A stretch of 8,905 nt of DNA from Cyanobacteria bacterium UBA947 (GCA_002293275.1 DBCX01000049.1:15526-24430), one strand, 5' to 3'; counted from the stretch's first letter, positions 1-6,163 are shown. Program-made: numbers and translations. Notes: generated from the sequence alone by a model not told the origin.

Positions 1-189
1 ATCCGCGCCAACAGACAGCGCCGTCTGTTTTAAAATATTTGCCTGCGGCAGCGTCAAATCGTAGATTTTCACGTTGCGGTATCGGTATTTGTCAGCGGCC
101 GCGCCAACATACGCCCCGTCAAACCCTATTTTGCCAAGCTCGGCTTCAATATCCGCGTTAATTATATCTTTCAAAACAAAATCGTGCAT
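1..189 (-). CDS. folP: Dihydropteroate synthase, N-terminal part (gene cut by window edge)
   Basis: The first 63 residues are visible, reading leftward from an ATG at 189-187; the rest lies outside the window. The segment ends in LPQANILKQTALSVGAD. This resembles the N-terminal extension of the Clostridia-type dihydropteroate synthases, which I recall carrying a very similar ANILKQxxLSxGxD stretch before the TIM barrel. That enzyme joins p-aminobenzoate to hydroxymethyl-dihydropterin diphosphate in cytoplasmic folate synthesis. The catalytic barrel is not visible, so the call rests on this one stretch. There is no convincing Shine-Dalgarno before the ATG. Instead a promoter -10 lies 6 nt upstream, suggesting a leaderless mRNA. 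A TTG at codon 6 is a possible alternative start. Confidence 0.62.
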   Translation of the reverse strand, partial: MHDFVLKDIINADIEAELGKIGFDGAYVGAAADKYRYRNVKIYDLTLPQANILKQTALSVGAD

Positions 190-211
190 AGACCCAATCT
201 AGCACGATTTT
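178..211 (-). repeat. Inverted repeat over the folP start; possible terminator of the upstream gene or operator
   Basis: Perfect 10-bp arms AAAATCGTGC (211-202) and GCACGATTTT (187-178, read on the minus strand) enclose TAGA-TTGGG-TCTA. As RNA this could form about 14 paired bases with one bulged base. It lies about 20 nt after the stop codon of the 191-residue gene and is followed by GTTTTG, so it could end that transcript. It also covers the folP -10 box and start codon, so a dimeric regulator binding here would block folP. Which role is real cannot be settled from sequence. Confidence 0.6.
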
Positions 212-224
212 GATGTTTTTTCAA
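196..224 (-). promoter_or_regulatory. Predicted sigma70 promoter of folP, leaderless
   Basis: On the minus strand a -35 box TTGAAA (224-219) is followed by a 17-bp spacer and the -10 box TAGATT (201-196), with an extended TGC just before it (204-202). Exactly 6 nt separate the -10 from the folP ATG, so the expected start of transcription is the A of the ATG. The spacer and -10 are embedded in the inverted repeat at 178-211. Confidence 0.55.
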
Positions 225-230
225 TTGTTG

Positions 231-806
231 TTATGCTGCGATTTTGTCGCCGCCAAGAACTTCGCAAGCTCCGAGCGCCAAATCGAAAGTGTTGTTAGCG
301 CCTTTCAATTTTTCTTCTATGTCGCGCACGCCGTTGCCGTTCTTATCTGTAAGCGAGATTTTAAGCCCGGTTATCGCACCTGCGATAGGCAGCCCGTTTC
401 TGAAAACACCTTTTATAACAGAGTCGCTTTCATTTGTGAGTTTTGAAAACGCGATTATATTGTCTTGTGCAAATTTTATGGCATCTGAGCTGAATTTCAC
501 AAACTTCTTAGGTAAGATGACATTTGCGTACCAGCCGGCTTTTCTTGCACCCGATGACACTGCATCTGTAACAGGTTTTGCCAATTCGCCCGCTGATTTT
601 GTCAGTTTACCTACCAGTTTATTCAACATCTGATTGTCAAGCACTTTTGTCAAGCGTCCGCCCGCGATGGCGCCGACTGTCGTCAGGATAAGCACCGGCG
701 CTACATTGCTGCCTTTTTTCTTGGTCAACGTGTATTGCTCCTCAAGTTTACGCTGCACATTTGCGCTGTCTGCGCGTCCAAATGAGATTGCCTGAATGCC
801 TGCCAT
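231..806 (-). CDS. Uncharacterised 191-residue protein with an EF-hand calcium loop
   Basis: No family is recognised with certainty. Near the C-terminus, residues 154-165 (DKNGNGVRDIEE) are a canonical 12-residue EF-hand/dockerin-type calcium loop, with ligands D154, N156, N158, D162 and E165. Residues 36-50 form one hydrophobic, Gly/Ala-rich segment that could be a membrane helix. The rest is helical and rich in Lys and Ala, with a basic stretch before the hydrophobic segment (KKKGSN). There is no classical signal peptide. The start is firm: AGGAGG (817-812) lies 5 nt before the ATG. A promoter just upstream suggests it can be expressed apart from the radical SAM gene. A calcium-binding membrane-associated or structural protein is a guess only; it may be a lineage-specific family. 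Confidence 0.85.
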   Translation of the reverse strand: MAGIQAISFGRADSANVQRKLEEQYTLTKKKGSNVAPVLILTTVGAIAGGRLTKVLDNQMLNKLVGKLTKSAGELAKPVTDAVSSGARKAGWYANVILPKKFVKFSSDAIKFAQDNIIAFSKLTNESDSVIKGVFRNGLPIAGAITGLKISLTDKNGNGVRDIEEKLKGANNTFDLALGACEVLGGDKIAA

Positions 807-842
807 ATCTACCTCCTGATTTTTTTAACACATCTACCTATA

Positions 843-871
843 ATAATACCGCTAAATATAAAATTTGTCAT
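843..871 (-). promoter_or_regulatory. Predicted sigma70 promoter of the 191-residue gene
   Basis: On the minus strand ATGACA (871-866, five of six matches to TTGACA) is followed by a 17-bp spacer and TATTAT (848-843, five of six matches to TATAAT). Transcription would begin near 836, giving a leader of about 30 nt that contains the AGGAGG ribosome binding site. The -35 box lies inside the last codons of the radical SAM gene. Read-through from the upstream operon is also possible, because no terminator is seen in the 45-bp gap. Confidence 0.55.
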
Positions 872-1724
872 CATGCAAGTACATGCTTAACAAATCGTTA
901 CGTTTGGCCAGCTCGCGCTCGATTTTGTTCAATGTGCTGAACTTGTTGTTCACCCACAACGGCGCAACAAGCGTTTTTGACAGCCCGCTTGCAGCCAGCC
1001 TGTGCACAATAATATCATTCGGCAGCTCACCCACAAAATCGCAAACGAGCTGCACATACTCGTCCTCTGATAAGTAGTAGTACGGTATTTTGGCCAACTG
1101 CGCGCCTTCAAGCGCGCACAGCATGTGGATTTTGACCCCGTCAACTTTTAGCCGTTTAAGCTCGCGTGCGGTATGCATCACCTGATCGTGAGTTTCAGGC
1201 AGCCCCAAAATCACGTGCGCGCAAACCTTTATCCCGCGCGCTTTTGTGAGCTGTACCGCATTTTCAAAGCACGCAAAATCATGCCCGCGCCTCATCCACT
1301 CCAACGTCTTGTCATTGGCCGATTGCAGCCCGTATTCCAGCCAGGTATAATTGTCAAGCGCCGCAATCATATCCAGTTTTTCCGCATCAACGCAGTCCGG
1401 CCGCGTCCCGATTGAAATCCCGACGACCTCATCGCGCACAAGCGCCGCGCGGTAAATCTTTTCAAGCTCTTCAACCGGCTTGTTTGTGCCCGAGTACGCC
1501 TGAAAATATGCCAAAAACTTCCTTGCGCCGAACTTTTCACCCAAACTTGCCGCGCCGGCTTCAATCTGCTCTTCAATTGAAAGCAAATTTGAATGCGCAC
1601 GCGAAAAGCTGCCCTCCTCGCAAAAAATACATTTGCCGTGCGGGCACGAAAAACCGGCGTCAAGCGTTATCTTGTAAACCTTTTCGCCGAAGACCCCGCG
1701 CAGATGCTCGCTAAACTTAATCAC
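852..1724 (-). CDS. TIGR01212/YhcC-family radical SAM protein
   Basis: This 290-residue protein has a radical SAM iron-sulfur cluster site at C27, C32 and C35 (CPHGKCIFC). It also has the family landmarks GISIGTRPDC, LEYGLQSANDKTL (substrate/SAM-side strand) and HVILGLPE. These place it in the TIGR01212 group (E. coli YhcC, B. subtilis YtqA). The chemistry of YhcC itself is unclear to me, so no reaction is assigned; a 4Fe-4S cluster and SAM cleavage are expected. The cysteine loop is short: as I recall, relatives have about 10 residues between the first two cysteines, here only 4. The start is GTG, overlapping the last 8 bases of the zinc-ribbon gene with no own Shine-Dalgarno, which points to translational coupling. 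The length is near the usual 300. Confidence 0.85.
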   Translation of the reverse strand: MIKFSEHLRGVFGEKVYKITLDAGFSCPHGKCIFCEEGSFSRAHSNLLSIEEQIEAGAASLGEKFGARKFLAYFQAYSGTNKPVEELEKIYRAALVRDEVVGISIGTRPDCVDAEKLDMIAALDNYTWLEYGLQSANDKTLEWMRRGHDFACFENAVQLTKARGIKVCAHVILGLPETHDQVMHTARELKRLKVDGVKIHMLCALEGAQLAKIPYYYLSEDEYVQLVCDFVGELPNDIIVHRLAASGLSKTLVAPLWVNNKFSTLNKIERELAKRNDLLSMYLHDDKFYI

Positions 1725-1881
1725 TGTCTTTATCAGTTATCGGATAAACGTAGTGTTCACCGCAGTTTGGGCAGATGACTTCCTGCTGTTTGCCGTCTTC
1801 TAAGATAACCACCTCAAAAAGCGTTTTGCAGCCTGATTGTGTGCATCTTATCGCCCAGCCCGGTCTTACTAATTTTGCCAT
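1717..1881 (-). CDS. Small zinc-ribbon protein (54 residues)
   Basis: The protein has two cysteine pairs, C13-x4-C18 (CTQSGC) and C37-x2-C40 (CPNC), a compact zinc-ribbon arrangement. The part between them is a short hairpin-like stretch (TLFEVVILEDGKQQEV). The start is well supported: AAGGAG lies 5 nt before the ATG at 1881-1879. The gene sits 35 bp after lysC with no terminator between, and its last 8 bases contain the GTG start of the radical SAM gene, so the two are probably made together. Small zinc ribbons of this kind can bind nucleic acid or act as partner or scaffold proteins. The overlap suggests a link with the radical SAM enzyme, but that is inference. No specific family is recognised. 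Confidence 0.82.
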   Translation of the reverse strand: MAKLVRPGWAIRCTQSGCKTLFEVVILEDGKQQEVICPNCGEHYVYPITDKDSD

Positions 1882-1916
1882 TTCTTCTCCTTTTTTTTTA
1901 AAATAATAGCACGAAT

Positions 1917-3158
1917 TTACACCGGTGGCAAGTCGCCCTTCACCTCGGCAATCACATCGCTTTCCAGCTCAAACGCTTTGTGCAGGGCTTTCAGCGCCTT
2001 TTGCGCCTCAACTTTGTCAACAAGACAGCTGATTTTTATCTCGCTCGTTGAAATCATTAAAATATTAATCCCCTGCTGCGCGAGCGCATCAAACATCATC
2101 GCCGCAATACCCGGCCGGTCAATCATTCCGGCGCCGATTATGGAAACCTTTGCCACATTATCGCTGATTTCAAAATCCTTGAAAATTTTACCGACAATCT
2201 CGCCGGTTTTTGCCGCATCGCTGCTGCTGACGGTGAATGCGATGTCGTTGGTTTCGTTTTTGTCGCCGTACGATTGGATAATCATATCCACCGAAACACC
2301 CTGTCCTGCAAGCTCACCAAACAGTTTCGCTGCGTTGCCGGGTTTGTCGGGGACATTCATCACGACAACTCTTGATTGTGACAAATCCGTCGCAACGCCT
2401 GTCACAGCTTTGTGTATTTCCATTTTTTCAACTCCTGTTATTAAGGTACCCAAATCTTCTTTAAAACTGCTTCTGACCCGCATCGGAACGCCGTAATGCT
2501 TCGCGATTTCAACGCTTCGGGGGTGCAAAACTCCCGCGCCCGCGTGCGCCAGCTCAAGCATCTCGTCGTACGAGACCATATCAAGCTTTGATGCGTTCGG
2601 TACAATCCGCGGGTCGGTCGTGTAAACCCCGTCCACATCGGTATAAATATCGCATCTGTCCGCGCCGAGCGCCGCAGCGAGTGCAACAGCCGAGGTATCC
2701 GAGCCGCCGCGGCCAAGCGTTGTTATCTCGCCGTCGTCTGTGACACCTTGAAACCCTGCAACAACAATAATTTTCCCCGCTGCCAGCGCCTGTTCCAGTT
2801 TTTTGGTCTTAATTTCTTTAATCCGTGCTTTTGCGTGCACATCTTCTGTCATAATCCCGATTTGCATCGCGTTAAAGCTCACCGCATCGGCGCCCGCGGC
2901 CTTTATCGCTATCGCCAAAAGCGCAATTGAAACCCCCTCGCCAGTTGACAAAAGCATATCCATTTCGCGCTCATCAGGCTCCGCACAAAGCTCTCTGGCC
3001 TGTTTTACCAGCAAATCAGTCGTGTGACCCATCGCAGACACAACTATCACAACACCGTGCCCGTTTTTTTGTTCTGCAATCGCGCGCTTGGCAACATTTT
3101 TTATCTTTGAGGTATCAGCAACGGACGTCCCGCCGAACTTTTGCACAACTATGGTCAT
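1917..3158 (-). CDS. lysC: Aspartate kinase (aspartokinase), two ACT domains
   Basis: The enzyme phosphorylates L-aspartate with ATP, the first step toward lysine/diaminopimelate, threonine and methionine. The 413 residues begin with the hallmark KFGGTS at 7-12. The amino-acid kinase domain runs to about residue 245, including STGEG (71-75), TLGRGGSDTSA (147-157, nucleotide/substrate loop) and TDVDGVYTTDPR (173-184). Two ACT regulatory domains follow, about 263-330 and 338-410. This is the roughly 410-residue B. subtilis LysC / C. glutamicum type, whereas many photosynthetic cyanobacteria have, as I recall, a longer enzyme with four ACT domains. The ATG overlaps the stop codon of the TPR gene (ATGA), with GGAG 8 nt upstream. 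A strong internal start at codon 246 could make the ACT part separately. Feedback by lysine or threonine is expected from the family but not visible here. Confidence 0.97.
   Translation of the reverse strand: MTIVVQKFGGTSVADTSKIKNVAKRAIAEQKNGHGVVIVVSAMGHTTDLLVKQARELCAEPDEREMDMLLSTGEGVSIALLAIAIKAAGADAVSFNAMQIGIMTEDVHAKARIKEIKTKKLEQALAAGKIIVVAGFQGVTDDGEITTLGRGGSDTSAVALAAALGADRCDIYTDVDGVYTTDPRIVPNASKLDMVSYDEMLELAHAGAGVLHPRSVEIAKHYGVPMRVRSSFKEDLGTLITGVEKMEIHKAVTGVATDLSQSRVVVMNVPDKPGNAAKLFGELAGQGVSVDMIIQSYGDKNETNDIAFTVSSSDAAKTGEIVGKIFKDFEISDNVAKVSIIGAGMIDRPGIAAMMFDALAQQGINILMISTSEIKISCLVDKVEAQKALKALHKAFELESDVIAEVKGDLPPV
2421..2436 (-). promoter_or_regulatory. Internal ribosome binding site and start for a separate aspartokinase beta subunit
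   Basis: Inside lysC, AGGAG (2436-2432) lies 8 nt before the in-frame ATG of codon 246 (2423-2421), just after the kinase domain. Initiation here would give a 168-residue protein made only of the two ACT domains. In B. subtilis aspartokinase II and C. glutamicum LysC, alpha and beta subunits are known to come from such an in-frame internal start at nearly the same position. The site therefore fits a known design and probably works here. Confidence 0.65.
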
Positions 3159-4450
3159 AACTTGCTCTCCACAAACGATTGCAGCTCCTCAACCTCTTTG
3201 GTTTTCGGCATCTTGCGCAGTTTGTAGCGTGCATCGCTGAACTTTTCCTTCTCAATCAAATATTTCACATAATCCTGCTGCGCCTGAAGATACATAGGGT
3301 TCTTTTCAATTGCCTCGTCAAAATATTCGCATCCGCGCTCAAAATCGTTGATTTCCGCGTAGGATTTTGCCAGATAATAGCATTGCAGCGCATCTTTTTC
3401 CTCAGTAACGTTGCTGTTAAGCAAATCTATCGCACCTTGAAAATCGCCGCGGTTGTAGGCTGTTATGCCTTTGACCAAATCGCTGTTCCCGCCGGTTGAG
3501 GTGGCGCCGTCCAGCGCATCGCACAGCGTAAGCCGCTCACGCAGCACAAGGTCAGAAGGTCTGATTTTTAGCCCCTCAACGATTTTTTCGCGTGCCGCAT
3601 CGTACTCGCCAAACCTTATAAACGCGTCAGCCCAGCCCAGATACAGCTCCTCACCGTTTAGGTTCCTGTCAAACGCAGACTGAAAATATCCCAGCGCCGT
3701 CTGCCGCTCGCACCTTTGCGCGTAAATCTTGCCTAAAAGCACGTAAGGACCTTGCATATCAGCAAACAATTCAATGGATTTTTTGCAATAAATTTCGGCG
3801 TTTTTATAATCGTCCGACTCATACTTCAAAAGCGCGTATTCATAAGTGTTTATCCCGTCAGGATGGGTTTTGACAAGTTTTTCCAAAACCGAATTAGCCA
3901 TGCTGTGATCATCCAAATACTTGTGCGAAAGCCCCAAAAGCAGTTGCGCCATACGGTTTTTCGGGTTCAACTGCACCGCAAGTTCCAGTTTTTCACGCGC
4001 CTGATCATAATGACACAACTTTAACAGCGCCATACCGAGCCCCGCGATGACGTCAGGGTGCATCGGCCGCAGCCGGTCAGAGTTTTCAAACGCCTTGCGC
4101 GCGTTGTCAAAGTCCTCCGTCAAATACAGCACAAACCCCAGCTTTGCCCAAATATCCTTGTCATTCGGGTTCATATCAGCAGATTTTTGATACGCGTCCC
4201 TCGCGTTTTGCCAATCGGACATTTTATCGTACGCCACACCCAAATACTTATACACAAGCGCATCCGGCGTTGTCACCTGGAGCAAAAGATTCTTTGCCTC
4301 CTCATATTTTTCTTGTGAGATGAGCTTTTTGGCCAGGTTAACCCCCGCAACTGACGGCAGAGCAGGTGTTATAGCCTCTTTTGTATAATCTTCCACACTT
4401 TTTGCTAAATTCCTAATCTTTTCCATTATTTTTTGCAAATAATCACTCAT
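3155..4450 (-). CDS. TPR-repeat protein (431 residues)
   Basis: From about residue 30 to the end the protein is an array of roughly ten or more tetratricopeptide repeats. Typical repeat cores are YKYLGVAYDKMSDWQNARDA, IWAKLGFVLYLTEDFDNARK and AIEKNPMYLQAQQDYVKYL. Such arrays are protein-protein interaction scaffolds. There is no signal peptide, membrane segment or catalytic domain, so a cytoplasmic adaptor is likely. The ATG at 4450 (MSDYLQ) is chosen over an upstream in-frame ATG at 4498, which would lie inside the divergent kinase gene. A promoter -10 sits 6 nt before 4450, so the mRNA would be leaderless; no Shine-Dalgarno is present. It is the first gene of the minus-strand operon and overlaps lysC by ATGA. 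Its partner is unknown; the divergent histidine kinase shares its promoter region. Confidence 0.9.
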   Translation of the reverse strand: MSDYLQKIMEKIRNLAKSVEDYTKEAITPALPSVAGVNLAKKLISQEKYEEAKNLLLQVTTPDALVYKYLGVAYDKMSDWQNARDAYQKSADMNPNDKDIWAKLGFVLYLTEDFDNARKAFENSDRLRPMHPDVIAGLGMALLKLCHYDQAREKLELAVQLNPKNRMAQLLLGLSHKYLDDHSMANSVLEKLVKTHPDGINTYEYALLKYESDDYKNAEIYCKKSIELFADMQGPYVLLGKIYAQRCERQTALGYFQSAFDRNLNGEELYLGWADAFIRFGEYDAAREKIVEGLKIRPSDLVLRERLTLCDALDGATSTGGNSDLVKGITAYNRGDFQGAIDLLNSNVTEEKDALQCYYLAKSYAEINDFERGCEYFDEAIEKNPMYLQAQQDYVKYLIEKEKFSDARYKLRKMPKTKEVEELQSFVESKL

Positions 4451-4467
4451 GATACAATTGTACCATG
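4448..4467. promoter_or_regulatory. Bidirectional extended -10 promoter for the TPR and histidine kinase genes
   Basis: The 14 bp between the two divergent ATG codons lie in a 20-bp near-palindrome with the perfect core TACAATTGTA (4453-4462). On the plus strand TGaTACAAT (4450-4458) is followed by 6 nt and the kinase ATG (4465). On the minus strand TGgTACAAT (4465-4457) is followed by 6 nt and the TPR ATG (4450). The two extended -10 elements thus overlap and each places +1 on its ATG. A weak -35 (TAGAAA, 4485-4480) can be read for the TPR side at 17 bp. No good one is seen for the kinase side. Confidence 0.6.
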
Positions 4468-5295
4468 AACGAAAATGAATTTCTAACCAAAGTTGCAAAT
4501 ACGATTAAATCTGTCCGTTACGGAAATTTGAGCGCGCGGCTGGAACCGGTCAAAGGCTACGAGGACCTGACAGTCAGCATCAACCGGATGATAGAAACCC
4601 TGAACGATCGCGAAAAAATGATTACCGAGTACCAAAGCGAGCTCCAACGCCGCCTGCAGCGCGAAAAAGACTTCATCGCCGCGCTCACGCACGACCTGAA
4701 AGTCCCGATTGTTGCCCAAAATAATATGGTTGATTTTCTGCTGGAAGGTAAATTTGACGAAATAACGGGCCGCCAGCGCACAGCGCTGGAAAATATGCAA
4801 ACCTCCGGCCGCGCGCTTTTTAAGATGGTCCAAACCCTGCTTGAAACCTACAAGGTCAACGAAAACGGCGTTCAAATCATAAAAGAAACGATTGAGCTGA
4901 AACCCTTTATTGACAGGATTATCGCGCAGATGCCGCCTTCCGGGTTCAAAATCACGGCATCTTACAAATGCAAAACAGCTGACGCCGACCCGTTTGCCCT
5001 GGAGCGCGTGCTGAAAAACCTTATCGCAAACGCCCTGACACACGGCCAGACAGACGTTGAGGTCAAAACAAGCAAGCTCAAAGGGTTTGTCAAAATCTGC
5101 GTAATTGACCGCGGCGCCGGCGTTTGCGCGCAGGACGCACAAAAGATTTTTGATAAATATTACCACGCGAGCAAAAAACGTACCAGCACCGGGCTTGGTC
5201 TTTACCTGTCACAGCAGCTTATCCGCGCGCACGGCGGCGAGATTACGCTTGTCCAGTCAAACGGTACCGAGTTCTGTATCAAACTTCCGGCTTAA
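4465..5295 (+). CDS. Soluble sensor histidine kinase (HAMP-HisKA-HATPase)
   Basis: The protein has 276 residues and no membrane segment. Residues 5-60 look like a HAMP domain (VRYGNLSARL, then YEDLTVSINRMIETL), followed by a short coiled coil. The HisKA dimerisation domain carries the phosphorylated histidine H76 in the H-box ALTHDLKVPI. The ATPase domain shows the N-box NLIANALTHG (185-194), G1 box DRGAG (215-219), F-box (IFDKYY) and G2 box TGLGLYLS (242-249). A cytoplasmic kinase with an N-terminal HAMP and no sensor or membrane part is unusual, so the signal probably arrives through a partner protein. No response regulator is adjacent, so it is an orphan here; the OmpR-type regulator at the right edge is a possible but unproven partner. 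It is transcribed divergently from the TPR gene and lacks a Shine-Dalgarno. Confidence 0.93.
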   Translation: MNENEFLTKVANTIKSVRYGNLSARLEPVKGYEDLTVSINRMIETLNDREKMITEYQSELQRRLQREKDFIAALTHDLKVPIVAQNNMVDFLLEGKFDEITGRQRTALENMQTSGRALFKMVQTLLETYKVNENGVQIIKETIELKPFIDRIIAQMPPSGFKITASYKCKTADADPFALERVLKNLIANALTHGQTDVEVKTSKLKGFVKICVIDRGAGVCAQDAQKIFDKYYHASKKRTSTGLGLYLSQQLIRAHGGEITLVQSNGTEFCIKLPA

Positions 5296-5300
5296 ACCGC

Positions 5301-5329
5301 GGTTGTCTGATACATTCCAACTGACAACC
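5301..5329. terminator. Hairpin between convergent genes, possible weak bidirectional terminator
   Basis: GGTTGTC (5301-5307) and GACAACC (5323-5329) form a perfect 7-bp inverted repeat with a 15-nt loop. It starts 5 nt after the kinase stop codon and touches the stop codon of the convergent metalloprotease gene. No clear T-tract follows on either strand, so termination by this element is uncertain. Confidence 0.35.
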
Positions 5330-6126
5330 TACATTTGCCCCCGCTTCTGATCAATAAAAAATTTGCGCATATTTTCGTTTATATGCACGTTTTGCAGCGC
5401 GATGTGATATTTTTGTACATTTGCAATGTTTTGTGTTTCTTCCAATAAATCTCTTTCCTGCGGCCGGGCAACGTGCTTTTTGTCATGTACCCCCCCGCCG
5501 GTTTTACCCCCGGATTTTTTCTCAATAATCCTGTCCACAATCTCGTCAAGGTTTGCACCGCTCACACCGAATTGACCTGCCACCTGCGACACCGTTGCGC
5601 CCTGCGGCAGCGTGTAAAGCCATTTCAACGTCATCTTGTCGCCCGCCGAAAGCCGCGTCACACCCTTCAAATGCGGTGTGAACATTATATCTTCCCTGTT
5701 CGGGCTGTGCCCGAGCCCGAGCGCGTGCCCTATTTCGTGCAAAATCGTGTGGTACACCTCATCCTCGCTCATATAATCGCTGTGAACCGCGCCATCCGTG
5801 AGCCCGATTGACACCTCCGCCCCGTAGAGCCTGTTGCCGGCGTCAAAACTAAACACGCAGTGACCCAAAGCCTTGCGCTCAACGCGTTTCCACTCAATAT
5901 TTATTTGCGAATCGTATAGCGAGCCCACATGCTGAAAATTTATCTTGCCGCCTGCGGCCGCCTGCCACTCGCTGCACGCACGTTTTACCATCTGCCGGTA
6001 CGCGTAATCCTCGCCCTGCTTTGAATAGAAGTTCATCGGCGCCGTATAAACCTTCAACGACGACGACGGCCAGCGCATTATCGCGCCGTTTTTCAAAGAC
6101 TGTGACACGTAGGTTTTATATTTCAT
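5329..6126 (-). CDS. Matrixin-type zinc metalloprotease without signal peptide
   Basis: The 265-residue protein carries the metzincin zinc site HEIGHALGLGH, with zinc ligands H130, H134 and H140 and catalytic E131, plus a Met-turn at M148 (DIMFTP). The N-terminal part (MRWPSSSLKVY, about 17-27) matches the usual entry strand of bacterial matrixins. The catalytic domain ends near residue 172. It is followed by a degenerate LysM-like stretch (TLPQGATVSQVAGQFGVS, about 172-189) and a charged, Gly-rich tail. Most matrixins are secreted, but no signal peptide is visible: the N-terminus MKYKTYVSQSLKNG is polar. No upstream in-frame extension is favoured, because a promoter -10 lies 6 nt before this ATG. 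Either it acts inside the cell, leaves by a signal-independent route, or the true start is missed. No inhibitor gene is seen nearby. Confidence 0.9.
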   Translation of the reverse strand: MKYKTYVSQSLKNGAIMRWPSSSLKVYTAPMNFYSKQGEDYAYRQMVKRACSEWQAAAGGKINFQHVGSLYDSQINIEWKRVERKALGHCVFSFDAGNRLYGAEVSIGLTDGAVHSDYMSEDEVYHTILHEIGHALGLGHSPNREDIMFTPHLKGVTRLSAGDKMTLKWLYTLPQGATVSQVAGQFGVSGANLDEIVDRIIEKKSGGKTGGGVHDKKHVARPQERDLLEETQNIANVQKYHIALQNVHINENMRKFFIDQKRGQM

Positions 6127-6132
6127 GTTTTC

Positions 6133-6141
6133 ATTGTATCA
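6133..6141 (-). promoter_or_regulatory. Extended -10 promoter of the metalloprotease gene, leaderless
   Basis: On the minus strand TGaTACAAT (6141-6133) is followed by 6 nt (GAAAAC) and the ATG at 6126. The element is the same as those at 4448-4467. No convincing -35 box is seen (GTTTTC at the 17-bp position); the extended -10 may compensate. No Shine-Dalgarno is present. Confidence 0.55.
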
Positions 6142-6142
6142 T
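6137..6142 (+). promoter_or_regulatory. Possible -10 box for ybaB-recR
   Basis: TATCAT (five of six matches to TATAAT) would start transcription near 6149, giving a leader of about 15 nt that contains AAGGAGG (6150-6156), 7 nt before the ybaB ATG. It overlaps the divergent metalloprotease -10. The -35 region (TTTTAT) is poor, so this is tentative. Confidence 0.3.
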
Positions 6143-6163
6143 ATTTTTTAAGGAGGAAAACTC

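Noticed and set aside
1882..1916. Run of T/A between lysC and the zinc-ribbon gene as a terminator
   Set aside because: No stem precedes the run on the minus strand. The purine-rich stretch is the ribosome binding site of the zinc-ribbon gene, so read-through is expected.
1978..2496. A 172-residue plus-strand open frame inside lysC
   Set aside because: It is opposite the ACT domains of aspartate kinase; its low-complexity Ser/Ile/Pro composition is typical of an antisense shadow.
4451..4498. A longer TPR protein starting at the in-frame ATG at 4498
   Set aside because: It would overlap the divergent kinase gene and place the shared promoter inside its coding region. The extra residues MQLWLEIHFRSWYNCI do not fit the soluble TPR protein, and the -10 spacing supports 4450.
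4483..5166. A 227-residue open frame on the minus strand inside the histidine kinase gene
   Set aside because: The plus-strand frame holds complete kinase motifs (H-box, N, G1, G2). The antisense frame shows no domain, ribosome site or promoter and is a by-product of GC-rich third positions.
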